NCBI GenBank assembly: GCA_031963445.1
Contig: JASSUH010000001.1
Span: 1,922,001 to 1,986,000, forward strand
From: JASSUD01 sp031963445
GTDB taxonomy: Bacteria; Pseudomonadota; Gammaproteobacteria; Burkholderiales; Burkholderiaceae
DNA length: 64,000 nucleotides
Direction: 5' to 3'
Each line of letters opens with the position of its first letter. The first letter of the stretch is position 1. This document shows positions 1 through 10,437 of this stretch, piece by piece. The notes below the pieces were generated by a model. That model did no database searches. It was not told the DNA's origin and saw only the letters and a program-made list of their open reading frames with translations. Made by a program: the position numbers and the translations under genes.

Positions 1-3000
1 AATCGACAAACAGCGTGCGTTGCTTGCTTGGTGCAATTCCGGCAGTCTGACGGGCCATCGTCTCTAGACAACCTGCCAACAAGTCATGCACAGGCTTGCC
101 CATCCAACTAAATAGCCAAGGCACCTGTCGCGGTTCTGGGCCGAATAGCTTGGAAATTGCCATATAGGCGCATTTATTCTGTGCAGCTTGGGTCGATTTA
201 AATAGCGCTGTCAGAATCTCCAGGCAGCGTTTTCGATCTTCTTCACTCAAATTCAGACCGGCTAGCACTTCCCAAATTAGCCCATCGATGCCACTTCCCT
301 CTGCAATATTTTTGAGTAAATGCCCGTCTTCGCCGCCAATCCAGCCATGTTCAGCGTCAACAAAGGAAATACTCAGCAAAGAGGCATATTGAGAGAGAGG
401 AGATTGCCTCGATGGAAGCGGTACCGGAGAAATGCGCGACCAAGAATCGCCGCCATCGCCGGTTTGCAGGATGGTTCCATTCTTACTGACCAGCCAGCCA
501 TTCTTTTGATCAACAAATTGAAAATCATTAATTAGGCCGTCTTCGCCGAGTTCTGACTTCAGATCTAAGAGCTGCCAATTGCTGCCAGCATTCGTCGTGC
601 GTACCAAGCGATGCTGCGTGTCATAGGTGGTTGTCAGTAACGTGCCGTGTGCTCCCCCAATCCAAGCATGCGAAGGATCGAGCACGCAAATAGCCCTCAA
701 TTCAGTATCAAAAACTTGCTTAGTATCAAGAGAAAGTGGCGCCCAAGTTACACCGCCGTCTTTGGTATAGAGAATCGTCCCTGCTTCGCTGACCACCCAA
801 CCTTTGTCAGCATCTAAAAAGGCAACGTCATTGATAGGGTGCGCGCCCAGCTCTGGAATCGCTTGCGCCTGCCATGTCGTGCCGCCATCCCATGTGCGCA
901 GCAGCGTATGCGTTTGGGTATCTTTTATTGTGAGCAAGCAACCCTTTGACGCTCCTATCCAACCATGCCACGCATCGACCATAGATATGCTCCATAGATC
1001 GATAGCGACATCGACGGGCGCATTCTCGATAGGCTTCCAGTTACTGCCGCCATCGTGAGTGCGCAAGATGGTTCCTTTTTCACTGACCAGCCAGCCGTTG
1101 TATGGATCAACAAACCCAATATCGCGGATAGGTCCTTCGCATAATTCGGGGATCGCGCGTTCTTGCCAGGTCACGCCACCGTTGCGCGTACGCACCAGTA
1201 CATGCGCGCCAGCGTCGTCCATCTTCAGCACTGACCACGCTGAACCACCAATCCAACCGTGCGTAGCGTCGAGCATGAATAGGCTCCACACATTAACGCC
1301 TGAAATCGGATGTTTCAGACCTGACCAATTTTCTCCACCATCGGTGGTATGAAAGATCATGCCTTTTTCGCCGACCAGCCAGCCATTTGTACTATCAGTG
1401 AACACGACATCATGAATGGTGCCTTGCAAACCTGTACTCGCCGGCACTTGCCAGTCTGCGCCAGCATTCGTAGTGCGTCTTAGTGTCAATTTTCCTTCGT
1501 CACGCAACGCTAACAAGCCACCTGCCGTTGCGCCGATCCATCCATGCCAGGGGTCGACCATGAAAATGCTTTGTAAATTGGCATCTGCTAATGGATTCGA
1601 AAGCGCCTCCCATTTCTGGCCGCCATCAGCGGTATAAAAAATTTCTTTATCGCTGATCAGCCAACCGTGGGTTTGATCGATGAAATTAAAAGCGCGTAGC
1701 GGACGATGATTAAGGTTGGGTAATTTTTGTTCTTGCCAACTTAACCCGCCATCCTGTGTGGATAAAATGCCGTCAAGCGCGCCTGTGTTGTCAGGTTTAT
1801 CTTTGACGATCTTCGCCCACCCTGTTTTGCCATCGGCGAAATGGAGTTGATCAATTTTTACGGCGTGTGCTAAAGGCGCACAAGGTGTCCATGTTATGCC
1901 GTAATCGGTTGAGTGATAGACCACAGCGGCGCCTTCCTTTTCACCACCAATCCAGCCACTTTCCCTATCGTCAAACGTGATTCGATGCAAGGTCGCTGAT
2001 TGATCCGCGAAAGGCTGTTTACCCCAATTTATCCCACCATTAGGGCTGCGCATAATTACGCCTTGCTCACCAATGGCTAAGCCCAAATTAAACGCAGGTC
2101 CTTCAAAGTAAACGTCATGCAGCCGCCCTCCTTCAGGGACAGCAACTTGCTTGCTGGTAGTTCCGTTGATCTGAATCAGCGTGTCATTGGCATCGGCAAT
2201 GCACCAACATTCTTCTGCACTGCGCGCCAACACTCGCGTATTTGCCCATAGCTTAGGTGTGTCGATAAATAACCAGGTTTGCCCGCCGTCTGCGGTTTTG
2301 ATGACATTAACTGTTCCATTGTCTTTGGATGCAATCGCCCAACCATGCGTTTCATCGACGAAGCGTAGGTGTTTGATCGTCACGTCTTTGATTTGGGGCG
2401 ATGATAGATTGAGCCATTGACCCGGCTCTTTATTACTGGCACTTAACCAACCCGTTTGCGCCCCTACAAAACTGAGATGATCTAAGCGCGCAGTGTCCTC
2501 TAGCGCTTTGGCTGTCCAACTCTGCCCACCATTCGTAGTGGAGTAGATAACGCCAGATGCCGCATCGCCCCCGGTGATCCAACCATGGTCTGCATCAAAG
2601 AAATGCACGCGCAACAGCGTTGCATTTTTTGTTAGAAATGATTGCTGCTGCCAGCTTTGACCGCCATTCTCGCTTTTCAATAATGTGCCTTTGGCACCTA
2701 CAGCCCAGCCGATTTCTCCAAAAAAGCACAGGTCATACAAGCGCCCATTTGACACGTCATGTACGGTTTCTTGCCCGTCTTTGATTTGGATTAGCTGTCC
2801 TACCTCATTGCCAATACCCCAACACTCATTGCGTCCTTTGGCAAATATGCGAGAGCGGGAAAAGAGAGGAGTATTTGTGACGACAGACCACGAGATACCG
2901 CTATCGGTGCTTTGCAGAAGTTGGCTAGTGCCATCTTTTTTCTGTGCCTTAGCCCACCCGTGGCATTTATCAGCAAAATGGAGGCTCTTGATAGTGAAGT

Positions 3001-6000
3001 CTTGGTCATAGTCGTTAGGCAGCGCGCGCCATTGCCCTAGTTCACCGACTTGCGCTCTAGCCCATCCATTCTGAGTATCCACAAAGTGGAGCAGATCAAT
3101 GCGCGCTGCATGCTCTAGTGGGATAATGCGCGGCGCCCATGTTTGTCCTCCGTCTAAGGTGCGATAGACGGTGCCAACACCTTCATTTTCACCACTGATC
3201 CAGCCGATTTTTTCATCTTGAAAGGTCACCCGGAGCAGTTTCGCTGTTGTATCTGGGAAAGTTACTTTGCTCCAATCCTGGCCGCCATCAGTGCTTTTCA
3301 TGAGCACGCCTTGCTCGCCGACAGCAAAACCAAGCTCGGTTCCAATAAAGCAAACATCTTGCAGCCGCCCTCCTTGAAGGGCAGAAACCTCTTTGCTGGT
3401 GGTGCCGTTGATTTGAATTAGCGTGTTATTGGCATCAGCAATGCACCAGCATTCTTCTACGCCGCGTGCAAACACCCGCGTATTCGCCCATAGCTTAGGC
3501 GTCTCGATAAATATCCAGGTTTGCCCGCCGTCTGCGGTCTTAATGACGTTAACCGTTTCATTGTTTTTGGATGAAATCGCCCAACCATGTTTTTCATCGA
3601 CGAAGTGCAGCTGCTTAATCGCAACATCGGTCGCATTGACCACGCCCTCTGCTGAAGACAAAGGCGGTAACAACTGCCATTGATCTTGCTGGCTACCTAA
3701 GGTGCGCGCCCAACCCGTCTGCGCGTTGACAAAACCAAAGTGATCGATATATGAAGCATGACCTTGGGAGCGGGTGGTCCAGGTTATGCCGCCATCGGTA
3801 GTCCGATACACGGCGCCGCCTTTTGCATCACCGCATCCAATCCAGCCATTTTTATCGTCAAGGAAAGAGACTCGCAGGAAGGTTGCACTTGAGTTCGGAG
3901 AGGCTTGCTGTTTCCAGCCTTCACCGTTACTGTTCTTCAGCAGCACACCTTTGGTGCCTACAGCCCAGCCCGTATTTCCAATGAAACAGATATCATGCAG
4001 TCGCCAATTGCTCGACACTGGCACCACGGTTCCTTTTTTGGCCTTAATTTGAATCAGCTGCCCCAATTCATTGCCAATGCACCAGCATTCATCTGGCCCT
4101 TTGGCAAATACGCGAGAGCGATAAAAGACTGGCGGTGTGTCTACTTTCGACCACGTGGTGCCACTGTCATCGGTTTGCAGAATCTGAATTGCGCCATCCT
4201 TTTGCTGCGCTGCGGCCCAGCCGTGATGCCTATCGAAGAAATGCAGACACTCAATAGTAAGATTTGGATCAATGCCGGATCCGCTTGGGAGCAGATGCCA
4301 TTTGGTCAAATCACCGACTTGTGCTCTAGCCCATCCGTGGGTCGTGTCGACAAAATTAAGGTGGTCGATTTCTGCCGCATGGTCTAACGGAATCTGTGGT
4401 GTCCAGCTTGTACCGCCACTTGTAGTGCGATAAACGGTGCCGGTATCGTTATTTTTCGCACCGATCCAGCCATTCTTTTCATTTTCAAATACGACACGGA
4501 ACAGGTTTGCTTGCGTGTTAAGAGTGGTTTGTTTTGCCCAATTTTTACCGCCGTCCACGCTCTTTATCACTGCACCTTGTTCACCAACGGCCCAACCAAT
4601 TTGGTTAACAAAGCACACATCGTGCAACTGTAGATCGATTGGCGTATCGCATTCACGTTGATAGACGTGCTTGCCTTTGATTTGCAGCAAGGTTCCTTTT
4701 TTAGTACCAATACACCAGCATTCATCAGGCGCTCTGGCAAACACGCGCGCATCCTTAGCAACCTGATTGCCTTTAATCGGCACGCCCCCTTTGCCCTCGA
4801 CCTCTATCGCAATCTTGGACCATGTAATGCCGCCATCGCTGCTACGCAGCATATCGATACTGCCATCTGCTGCCTGCGCTTGTGCCCAGCCATGCGCCTC
4901 ATCGACAAAATGCAGATGCTTGATTGCAAATTCTGGGTTGTAATCGGGTAACGCATGCCAGCCTTCTTTACCACCTGCGCCTTCTGAGTCCGTCGGCACC
5001 TCTTTGATAAGCCCTTGCTCATCGACAAGCGCCGCCAAAACCTTCATCCAGTCAATGCGCTTTACGTTACCGTGCTCATCAGCTAATTCCTCAGTAGGCA
5101 AACCACTTTGCGCAAAGCGTTCGGCAGACAGACAAACGGCTTGCACTTGCTGGCCCAGTTCCTGGGCAAAACGCACTAGCTCTTCCGTCTCGACAGGGAA
5201 TTCTTCAGCGAGGCCCAACGCGTGCTCAACAGCGAGTGGTGTCATCGTATGCGACTGTAGCCAGTCAACCAGCGCTTCGGCAGTCAGCATGGCGCTATAG
5301 ACATCGACCTCGTTCTTTTTGTAAGGAGTCGCTTTGATAATGGCATCCGTCCATTTAGGATTCACCGAGGCCAAGATGCGCAACAATGCTTGTCCTTCAC
5401 GCACGTTATAGCCAAACAAACGAGGCAAAGCGACCAGTCGATACAATGCAGAGAAAATTTGTAGCGTGCGCTGCAATTTATTACCCGATGCACCGAAAGC
5501 CTTTGCCACAATAGAGCCAATCAACGCAAGCTCTTCCGCCTTAATCTTTAAACCGGCGCAGAGTGTTTGCACAGATGCACTCGTACTATCGGTATAGTCA
5601 AATTCCTCATCATCCACTCGCAGCTCATCACGCACTCCAGCGATTGCGCCAAATAATTGATCATAAAATGGCGTATCGTTTCCAGCCGCATAGGGATTCA
5701 GTTGCCAGATCAAAGCGCAAAACGGCTCCGGTTTTATCCGATAACGCTCGCGCCAGCGTTTAAACAGACCCACTGCCCGCACGCTGCGATCATCCAATGC
5801 AAGGTCCCGCCCAAATGCTAGGTTGTTTGCTTGCGTGGCCGCTCTAATCATCCAATCGATTCGATCAAATGGCACTTCCGTCCAACGTTGCAAACGAATC
5901 AGCTTGTTGATCTTCCATAGATTTTGGGCAGTCAATCCAGTAATCGTGTCTTCAGATGAGCTTATTGGCGTACCCGAGCCTGAATTAATATAGGCAGAAC

Positions 6001-7156
6001 CATATAGCAGGCGCAGATCGTTTTGACTTTCTGGTTTTTTGATCGCAGACGAGCGCTTAGGTTTGTAATTACCTTGTGAGAACAATGCATCGAGTTCACT
6101 ACCCGTTAAACTGGTCGCTTCCAAAAAGCGGGAAACGCTGCTTAAGCTTTGGACCATCTCGTCACTAGGATTTCCGACGTTTAGCTCAAACAGACCAAAG
6201 TTCGTCCACAAAAATGTAGATTTTGCAGCGTCACCGACGCCGGAAGGATCGCTTTCGCCGATCAGCGTATGCGCTTCCTCACTAAGCTGACTCGATGCCA
6301 ACAAAGCACGGGCTTGCGTATCTGAATCATTCCCGAGCGGGAAATAAGGTGCAACGGCGTCTGCCTGCTGAATCACACGACCTAAGTCCGTTTTCTGCTC
6401 TTGCAGTACTAGACTGATTTGCTTCATCCAAAGATCAAACGGCAATTGGAACGGATACCGTGTAATAGCCATTACGTCGTCTACCACTACGGCCCCATTA
6501 CCGTTCTGAATGGCTTTGTCTAATATTTCAAGAACCAACGAGAGTGTCGGAATTTCTTGGTAGGTGCTTTGCTCGTCAATGTGCAGTGTTTTGAGGTCAT
6601 CGCGACGCATATCGAGCTTGATCGCACCTCCGTTGGCAAGCGCTACTTTTTCTAGCTCGCAGGCAAGCTTGTACAGATCGACCAAATAATGCACTGGAGA
6701 AGTCATCGCCTCGATCGCGCCCGGCTTGCACATCGAAGCCCAGTCCTCATCGAATTGTCCTTGATAGGTAGGCACGCCATCTGCCAGCGCAAATGGCTGT
6801 AACAACCCACCGCCAGCGGCCGGCGCCATCGCCGGTTGCGGCCGAACATTTGCTACTTGACGAGATAGATGCAGTAATTGATTTGCATAACTCACAGCGA
6901 GCGTATGCAAATCAGCCGGTTCCGCTCCGACAACTGGGGGGGAAGCTTCTCCTTCTACTGTGGAACCTCCGCTTTCTACTGCGGAGTAGTACTGGCTAAC
7001 GAAACGTTCACGCGGCAGCCTAGCAATATCAAACACCGAGGTAACGCCCAGCTTGTTCAACCTAGCAGCGCTATCCTTATCACCAGCAACAGCTTGAAGC
7101 AAACGAGAAGTAGCCGATTTGGCTGAAGTGCGACGAGTAGTATCAGACTTTTTCAT
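1..7156 (-). CDS. TcA-like N-terminus fused to YCF48/BNR-type beta-propeller repeats, C-terminus outside window
   Basis: One uninterrupted reading frame of about 2385 codons runs leftwards from ATG 7156 off the window edge. An AAGAGG ribosome site lies about 10 bases upstream. Residues 1 to about 700 resemble the N-terminal helical region of Tc insecticidal toxin A subunits (VRP1 family): SPVHYLVDLYKLACEL near residue 160, then an RRDDLKTLHIDEQSTYQEIP segment typical of the TcA linker. From about residue 720 the rest is a tandem array of blades of the type FVD..HGW....G.IL.T.DGG.W, as in YCF48/BNR-type propellers. Two repeat styles occur: long modules of about 414 residues (about 1.24 kb period, 1.7-5 kb) and shorter blades of about 100 residues (0-1.7 kb). 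No signal peptide is seen. Probably a secreted or surface toxin-like protein; the repeats replace the pore-forming TcA body, so classic Tc translocation is not assured. Family calls are by eye. Confidence 0.8.
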   Translation of the reverse strand, partial: MKKSDTTRRTSAKSATSRLLQAVAGDKDSAARLNKLGVTSVFDIARLPRERFVSQYYSAVESGGSTVEGEASPPVVGAEPADLHTLAVSYANQLLHLSRQVANVRPQPAMAPAAGGGLLQPFALADGVPTYQGQFDEDWASMCKPGAIEAMTSPVHYLVDLYKLACELEKVALANGGAIKLDMRRDDLKTLHIDEQSTYQEIPTLSLVLEILDKAIQNGNGAVVVDDVMAITRYPFQLPFDLWMKQISLVLQEQKTDLGRVIQQADAVAPYFPLGNDSDTQARALLASSQLSEEAHTLIGESDPSGVGDAAKSTFLWTNFGLFELNVGNPSDEMVQSLSSVSRFLEATSLTGSELDALFSQGNYKPKRSSAIKKPESQNDLRLLYGSAYINSGSGTPISSSEDTITGLTAQNLWKINKLIRLQRWTEVPFDRIDWMIRAATQANNLAFGRDLALDDRSVRAVGLFKRWRERYRIKPEPFCALIWQLNPYAAGNDTPFYDQLFGAIAGVRDELRVDDEEFDYTDSTSASVQTLCAGLKIKAEELALIGSIVAKAFGASGNKLQRTLQIFSALYRLVALPRLFGYNVREGQALLRILASVNPKWTDAIIKATPYKKNEVDVYSAMLTAEALVDWLQSHTMTPLAVEHALGLAEEFPVETEELVRFAQELGQQVQAVCLSAERFAQSGLPTEELADEHGNVKRIDWMKVLAALVDEQGLIKEVPTDSEGAGGKEGWHALPDYNPEFAIKHLHFVDEAHGWAQAQAADGSIDMLRSSDGGITWSKIAIEVEGKGGVPIKGNQVAKDARVFARAPDECWCIGTKKGTLLQIKGKHVYQRECDTPIDLQLHDVCFVNQIGWAVGEQGAVIKSVDGGKNWAKQTTLNTQANLFRVVFENEKNGWIGAKNNDTGTVYRTTSGGTSWTPQIPLDHAAEIDHLNFVDTTHGWARAQVGDLTKWHLLPSGSGIDPNLTIECLHFFDRHHGWAAAQQKDGAIQILQTDDSGTTWSKVDTPPVFYRSRVFAKGPDECWCIGNELGQLIQIKAKKGTVVPVSSNWRLHDICFIGNTGWAVGTKGVLLKNSNGEGWKQQASPNSSATFLRVSFLDDKNGWIGCGDAKGGAVYRTTDGGITWTTRSQGHASYIDHFGFVNAQTGWARTLGSQQDQWQLLPPLSSAEGVVNATDVAIKQLHFVDEKHGWAISSKNNETVNVIKTADGGQTWIFIETPKLWANTRVFARGVEECWCIADANNTLIQINGTTSKEVSALQGGRLQDVCFIGTELGFAVGEQGVLMKSTDGGQDWSKVTFPDTTAKLLRVTFQDEKIGWISGENEGVGTVYRTLDGGQTWAPRIIPLEHAARIDLLHFVDTQNGWARAQVGELGQWRALPNDYDQDFTIKSLHFADKCHGWAKAQKKDGTSQLLQSTDSGISWSVVTNTPLFSRSRIFAKGRNECWGIGNEVGQLIQIKDGQETVHDVSNGRLYDLCFFGEIGWAVGAKGTLLKSENGGQSWQQQSFLTKNATLLRVHFFDADHGWITGGDAASGVIYSTTNGGQSWTAKALEDTARLDHLSFVGAQTGWLSASNKEPGQWLNLSSPQIKDVTIKHLRFVDETHGWAIASKDNGTVNVIKTADGGQTWLFIDTPKLWANTRVLARSAEECWCIADANDTLIQINGTTSKQVAVPEGGRLHDVYFEGPAFNLGLAIGEQGVIMRSPNGGINWGKQPFADQSATLHRITFDDRESGWIGGEKEGAAVVYHSTDYGITWTPCAPLAHAVKIDQLHFADGKTGWAKIVKDKPDNTGALDGILSTQDGGLSWQEQKLPNLNHRPLRAFNFIDQTHGWLISDKEIFYTADGGQKWEALSNPLADANLQSIFMVDPWHGWIGATAGGLLALRDEGKLTLRRTTNAGADWQVPASTGLQGTIHDVVFTDSTNGWLVGEKGMIFHTTDGGENWSGLKHPISGVNVWSLFMLDATHGWIGGSAWSVLKMDDAGAHVLVRTRNGGVTWQERAIPELCEGPIRDIGFVDPYNGWLVSEKGTILRTHDGGSNWKPIENAPVDVAIDLWSISMVDAWHGWIGASKGCLLTIKDTQTHTLLRTWDGGTTWQAQAIPELGAHPINDVAFLDADKGWVVSEAGTILYTKDGGVTWAPLSLDTKQVFDTELRAICVLDPSHAWIGGAHGTLLTTTYDTQHRLVRTTNAGSNWQLLDLKSELGEDGLINDFQFVDQKNGWLVSKNGTILQTGDGGDSWSRISPVPLPSRQSPLSQYASLLSISFVDAEHGWIGGEDGHLLKNIAEGSGIDGLIWEVLAGLNLSEEDRKRCLEILTALFKSTQAAQNKCAYMAISKLFGPEPRQVPWLFSWMGKPVHDLLAGCLETMARQTAGIAPSKQRTLFVD
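1700..4960 (-). repeat. About 1.24-kb tandem coding modules in the YCF48 array
   Basis: Nearly the same DNA recurs at about 2150-2250 and 3390-3490, and again at about 2800-2880 and 4060-4140. Each module encodes the same ordered set of blades (ECWCIGN, LIQIKG, LHDVCF, GWAVG, GWIGG.). Synonymous differences are scattered, so the copies are old enough to diverge but still recognisable. Confidence 0.75.
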
Positions 7157-8727
7157 GCGAAAAAACCTCTTCTTTATAAAAAATAAGTTCAGCGATGCTG
7201 CGCGTATATGTAAACCTACGCTACTAGACGTGATTTGTTTTTTGCCACTTGTTTCTGATCCAAACCTCAACAGACGCCGAGAGCAGCGCACCCTACAAAA
7301 AAGGAATGGATATAATCAAAAATAAGCAGCGTATTACGGCCCATCAGCCTGCTAAATAAATGCGGCGGGATGGTATGAAGGAAGATAAATAAAGGAAGAA
7401 TATAAATGGAAAAAATTTGCGTAGAAAATGGCTTTCTTGCAATTAATAGAAATTTTGAATTTTATTTTTAGATTATTATTTTTCATTTTTAAATATTCTT
7501 ATTTTATATTAATAAAAAAATCAGCAAACTTTAACTCAGTTAGCGCTCTTTTCACAAATAGCTAAAGATTTATATCTATTACCAGGCGGCCTAAAAAATT
7601 ATCATGTACTTTGTATACACGCCATTTCTTGGCTTCAGCCTCTAAAATCGATAATCTTTTAGATATTGATGAAATGAGCTCTACTAATACTGAATCTTCA
7701 GACTGCTTCCCATAAATTACATGTATTTTTATTTATCTATGCAACGTTTAGATTTTTCAAATTATCTGTCTCGTTGACTTAGGCGTATAAGAACATAAAA
7801 TAAATATTAATTTATCTAGGTAATTTACCTATATCTTTTCATTTATATAAAAAATGGGTTATCCACATTAGGAATAATCTTATAAATAATTGATGATATT
7901 AAATGAGAGCTAAATAAAGTGAGAACCAAGTTTGAGGAATTGAGTGGATATTGCAGAGTACGCAGTGCAGTTACTCTAGCGGTGGATTATTCCTGACAGC
8001 GCGGATAAGGCTCTTCTGATGGCGAAATCTGCGTTGATGAATGCAAGGCTGTCTTAAGGTTTAAAAATCATGCAAAAAGCGCCCCCCACATAAAAAGCAA
8101 CCGCAACGGACTAGCGTTGCGCGTGCCCAAAGGTGGCAAGCTGATTCATCAAAACCTTCGTTTACACGCACAGCAACATTTGCAAAAGAATTGCAAACAA
8201 CTCTTAATGAAGCTGGATACGGAAGCGCATTAGCCTCAAATTTATTTTTATCGATAAATGGAAGTGCAGCACGGCCCCCCCCGGTTTGAATTATGCGAAG
8301 CCAGCGCTAACGTGCTATTACGCTCGGTTTAAGCCAAATCGAGATAAGCTAATCTGGATAGCCTTCTCCCGTTAGGCAGGTAGTGTGAATACCGATGCTT
8401 TGTCTCTTTCCGTCAGCAAGAATGACGATTGCTCCTGCAAAGCCTGGCGCGGCTCTCCTGTCACGATTTGGGCGTTGCTGGCGCACGAACGGCAATATGA
8501 AGCAAATTACACGCGTATGAGCGTGGCAGCGTAGCCCAGTAGCATGCAAGATATATAGCAATACTGCAAATATCACAGCAAGCAAGAAAGACTCCATCGA
8601 TTGCTCAGGCGATCATGAAGTGATGGCAAAACAGGTCAGACCGTGGTTGGCAAAACCCGTGATAGACAAGGCACCTAGAGCGCGGACAAGCGATTGAGGC
8701 GCCAACCAGCGATTCCCATCAGGAACC
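7157..8727. other. Long AT-rich spacer without a supported gene
   Basis: About 1.57 kb separates the giant toxin-like gene from the next recognisable sequence. 7380-7920 is very AT-rich with stops in all frames. 8040-8240 carries short open stretches on the plus strand that I do not recognise. It should hold the promoter of the leftward giant gene just right of 7156. One weak minus-strand frame (8349-8597) is listed separately. Confidence 0.6.
8349..8597 (-). CDS. Doubtful small ORF with one N-terminal hydrophobic segment
   Basis: An 82-codon frame starts MESFLLAVIFAVLLYIL, which could be a membrane or signal segment, and continues with a basic, low-complexity tail. I recognise no family. 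It sits alone in decayed DNA between the AT-rich spacer and an IS remnant, so it may be a chance frame or a gene fragment. Confidence 0.2.
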   Translation of the reverse strand: MESFLLAVIFAVLLYILHATGLRCHAHTRVICFILPFVRQQRPNRDRRAAPGFAGAIVILADGKRQSIGIHTTCLTGEGYPD

Positions 8728-9192
8728 GTGACTCAAAGTCACATTAAAAGTCCGAATGTACGGGTGCAATCTTTACCTTTATGTCGTCATGAATTGAAAA
8801 CTTGGCAAAACAGGAGAATCCATGTACGAGTCTATCGAATTTACCGAGAGCTGGAATTGAACTTACGCATCAAACCGAAAAGGCGTTTGATACGAGCCAA
8901 GCCTGAGCCACTAGTAGAACCCGAAAAAAGTAATACGGCGTGGTCAATGGATTTTATGCATGATCAACTCTCGGATGGCAGAAGCATTCGGCTCTTGAAT
9001 GTGATTGATGGTTTTAACCGTGAGGGCTTGGAGTTAGAGTTTAAGCTTCCCATTGTCTTTCAATCTGAAACGCCAAAATACCAATGTCCCCAGCCTTCAA
9101 TCTGGCCTTTCACACTCCCCAGCGATAAAAACCTATCTTCCTTCCGATTCCTCTGCCAGCAGCTGTCATTTAATCATTTGAATTTGATGTAA
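8728..9192 (+). pseudogene. IS3-family transposase OrfB remnant
   Basis: The conserved part runs from about 8820 to 9060 and encodes VRVYRIYRELELNLRIKPKR, then WSMDFMHDQLSDGRSIR and LNVID.F.RE, the central segment of IS3-family OrfB with the first catalytic Asp. The N-terminal end and everything after the first catalytic region, including the second Asp and the Glu, are replaced by unrelated sequence. It is clearly related to the degenerate copy at 19.6-20.6 kb. It keeps the VYRIYRELELN stretch deleted there, so the two copies decayed independently from a common element. Confidence 0.8.
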
Positions 9193-9419
9193 CCGATTGC
9201 TCTATCTAGTCGCGACAAGTATTTTTCTTTAATAATAAAGTGATAAATAAAGCAAGAATTTCAACCAAGGCTCAAAACAAGCTCTGGAATAAGTATTGCT
9301 TATATCTTAGCCATATTTAATTGCAATTGATTTTTATTGCGCTAAGTCATGTCTTATTCAACGTTTTCCTAGCGAAATAGCGCTGCTTCAATGCTTAATA
9401 TGAATCTCCATTTATCCCT

Positions 9420-9965
9420 ATGAAAATCAAGAAAAAATTTTTTTTATTGATAACGACTCTAGCCTTTCAATTGCCAGCCTTTGCTACCGAGTATTGTGAC
9501 TTTATCGATGCGCGGGTAGCTTCTGCCTGCCAGCATGTCGTCAAACCTTATCAAGAAGGGGAATGGGATCTTTATCTAACCGGTTATGCCTGGCATGCCG
9601 GTGCTACTTTTAGCGGTAAAAAATTGCACGCTAGATCGTATGGAGGCGGCTTTGGTAAGCACTGGACTGATGCCAATGGTCATGAAGACTTTCTCTATGT
9701 CATGGGGTTTGCTGATTCGTATAAGCACTTTCAGCCGATTGTTGGCTATGCACGTCAATGGTTTACTAAACCCATTGGGCCAATTTCGCTAGGGGGTGGT
9801 TTTAGCGTAGGCATGACTGCGCGCGCCGATATAATGCATTACCTACCTTTGCCATATTTATTACCAGTAGCATCAGTGCGTGTTGGTAAATTTTCGCTGA
9901 TGGGGAGCATGCTTCCTCGCAGGCGAGGGGCAGTAGGTTTAATTTGGGCACGTTATCAATTCTAA
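9420..9965 (+). CDS. pagP: Lipid A palmitoyltransferase PagP
   Basis: A 181-residue outer-membrane enzyme that would move palmitate from phospholipid to lipid A. The start MKIKKKFFLLITTLAFQLPA is a signal peptide with probable cleavage near AFA-TEY. The mature part matches PagP: WDLYLTGYAWHA (catalytic His in the WHA motif), YGGGFGKHW, then FADSYKHFQPIVGY with the conserved Asp-Ser pair, and YLPLPYLLPVASV, ending in an aromatic-terminated strand WARYQF as expected for a beta-barrel. Length agrees with the family. No clear Shine-Dalgarno precedes the ATG, and alternative starts are absent. It stands alone between mobile-element debris. The residues needed for catalysis appear intact, so it is probably functional. 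Confidence 0.92.
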   Translation: MKIKKKFFLLITTLAFQLPAFATEYCDFIDARVASACQHVVKPYQEGEWDLYLTGYAWHAGATFSGKKLHARSYGGGFGKHWTDANGHEDFLYVMGFADSYKHFQPIVGYARQWFTKPIGPISLGGGFSVGMTARADIMHYLPLPYLLPVASVRVGKFSLMGSMLPRRRGAVGLIWARYQF

Positions 9966-9969
9966 GTAA

Positions 9970-10430
9970 CTCCCCATTACTGCTTGGGCTACCGTTTAGC
10001 ACGCAAACTAGGTACGCGCTTGCCATTGACGAAGAAATTCTTATTGCTCTTTTCATCGCTCTCGCACAAATCATCCCACGCGCTTTAGCCAATCCAACCA
10101 ACGCTGAGTCTGAATACTTTAACTCATCGATATGGCTACGAATTTCATTTTCTGAGCCTACTAGTTTGGCAATAATGCCCTCCCCACCTTTCATGTCCGC
10201 ACGTAAGATATCGACGGCTACTTTCATATCAAGATGATATTCACGCTTAAATGGAACGATCTTTTCTTCAATCCTTCCCCCATGGCTGCATCAAGTATCT
10301 CTGACACGGTGCGATGAATACGCGCTAACGCCGACTCAGGCAGTCCTTTAACGACACAGCTTTTTTCACCTTCCGGGTAGTAAGGATGAGGCATCAGCCT
10401 CTGTGCAGGGGGCATATCGATTAGCCTCAT
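9970..10430 (-). pseudogene. Frameshifted orphan gene
   Basis: Two overlapping minus-strand frames appear to be halves of one former gene. The first starts at ATG 10430 (MRLIDMPPAQRLMPHPYYPEG) and runs to 10224. The second carries MKVAVDILRADMKGGEGIIA and continues from about 10227 leftwards into the 3' end of pagP on the other strand. A single indel near 10230 would join them. I do not recognise the family. It is divergent from the MobI-like gene and may belong to the same lost conjugative element. Confidence 0.4.
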
Positions 10431-10437
10431 CAGTGAA

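Noticed and set aside
1..4960. Photosystem II assembly factor Ycf48 as gene function
   Set aside because: Only the repeat fold is shared; the TcA-like head and lack of any photosynthesis context exclude that role.
320..6999. Many plus-strand open frames of 60-160 codons across 1-7 kb
   Set aside because: They lie opposite the continuous minus-strand TcA/YCF48 frame and mirror its repeats; no ribosome sites or family resemblance.
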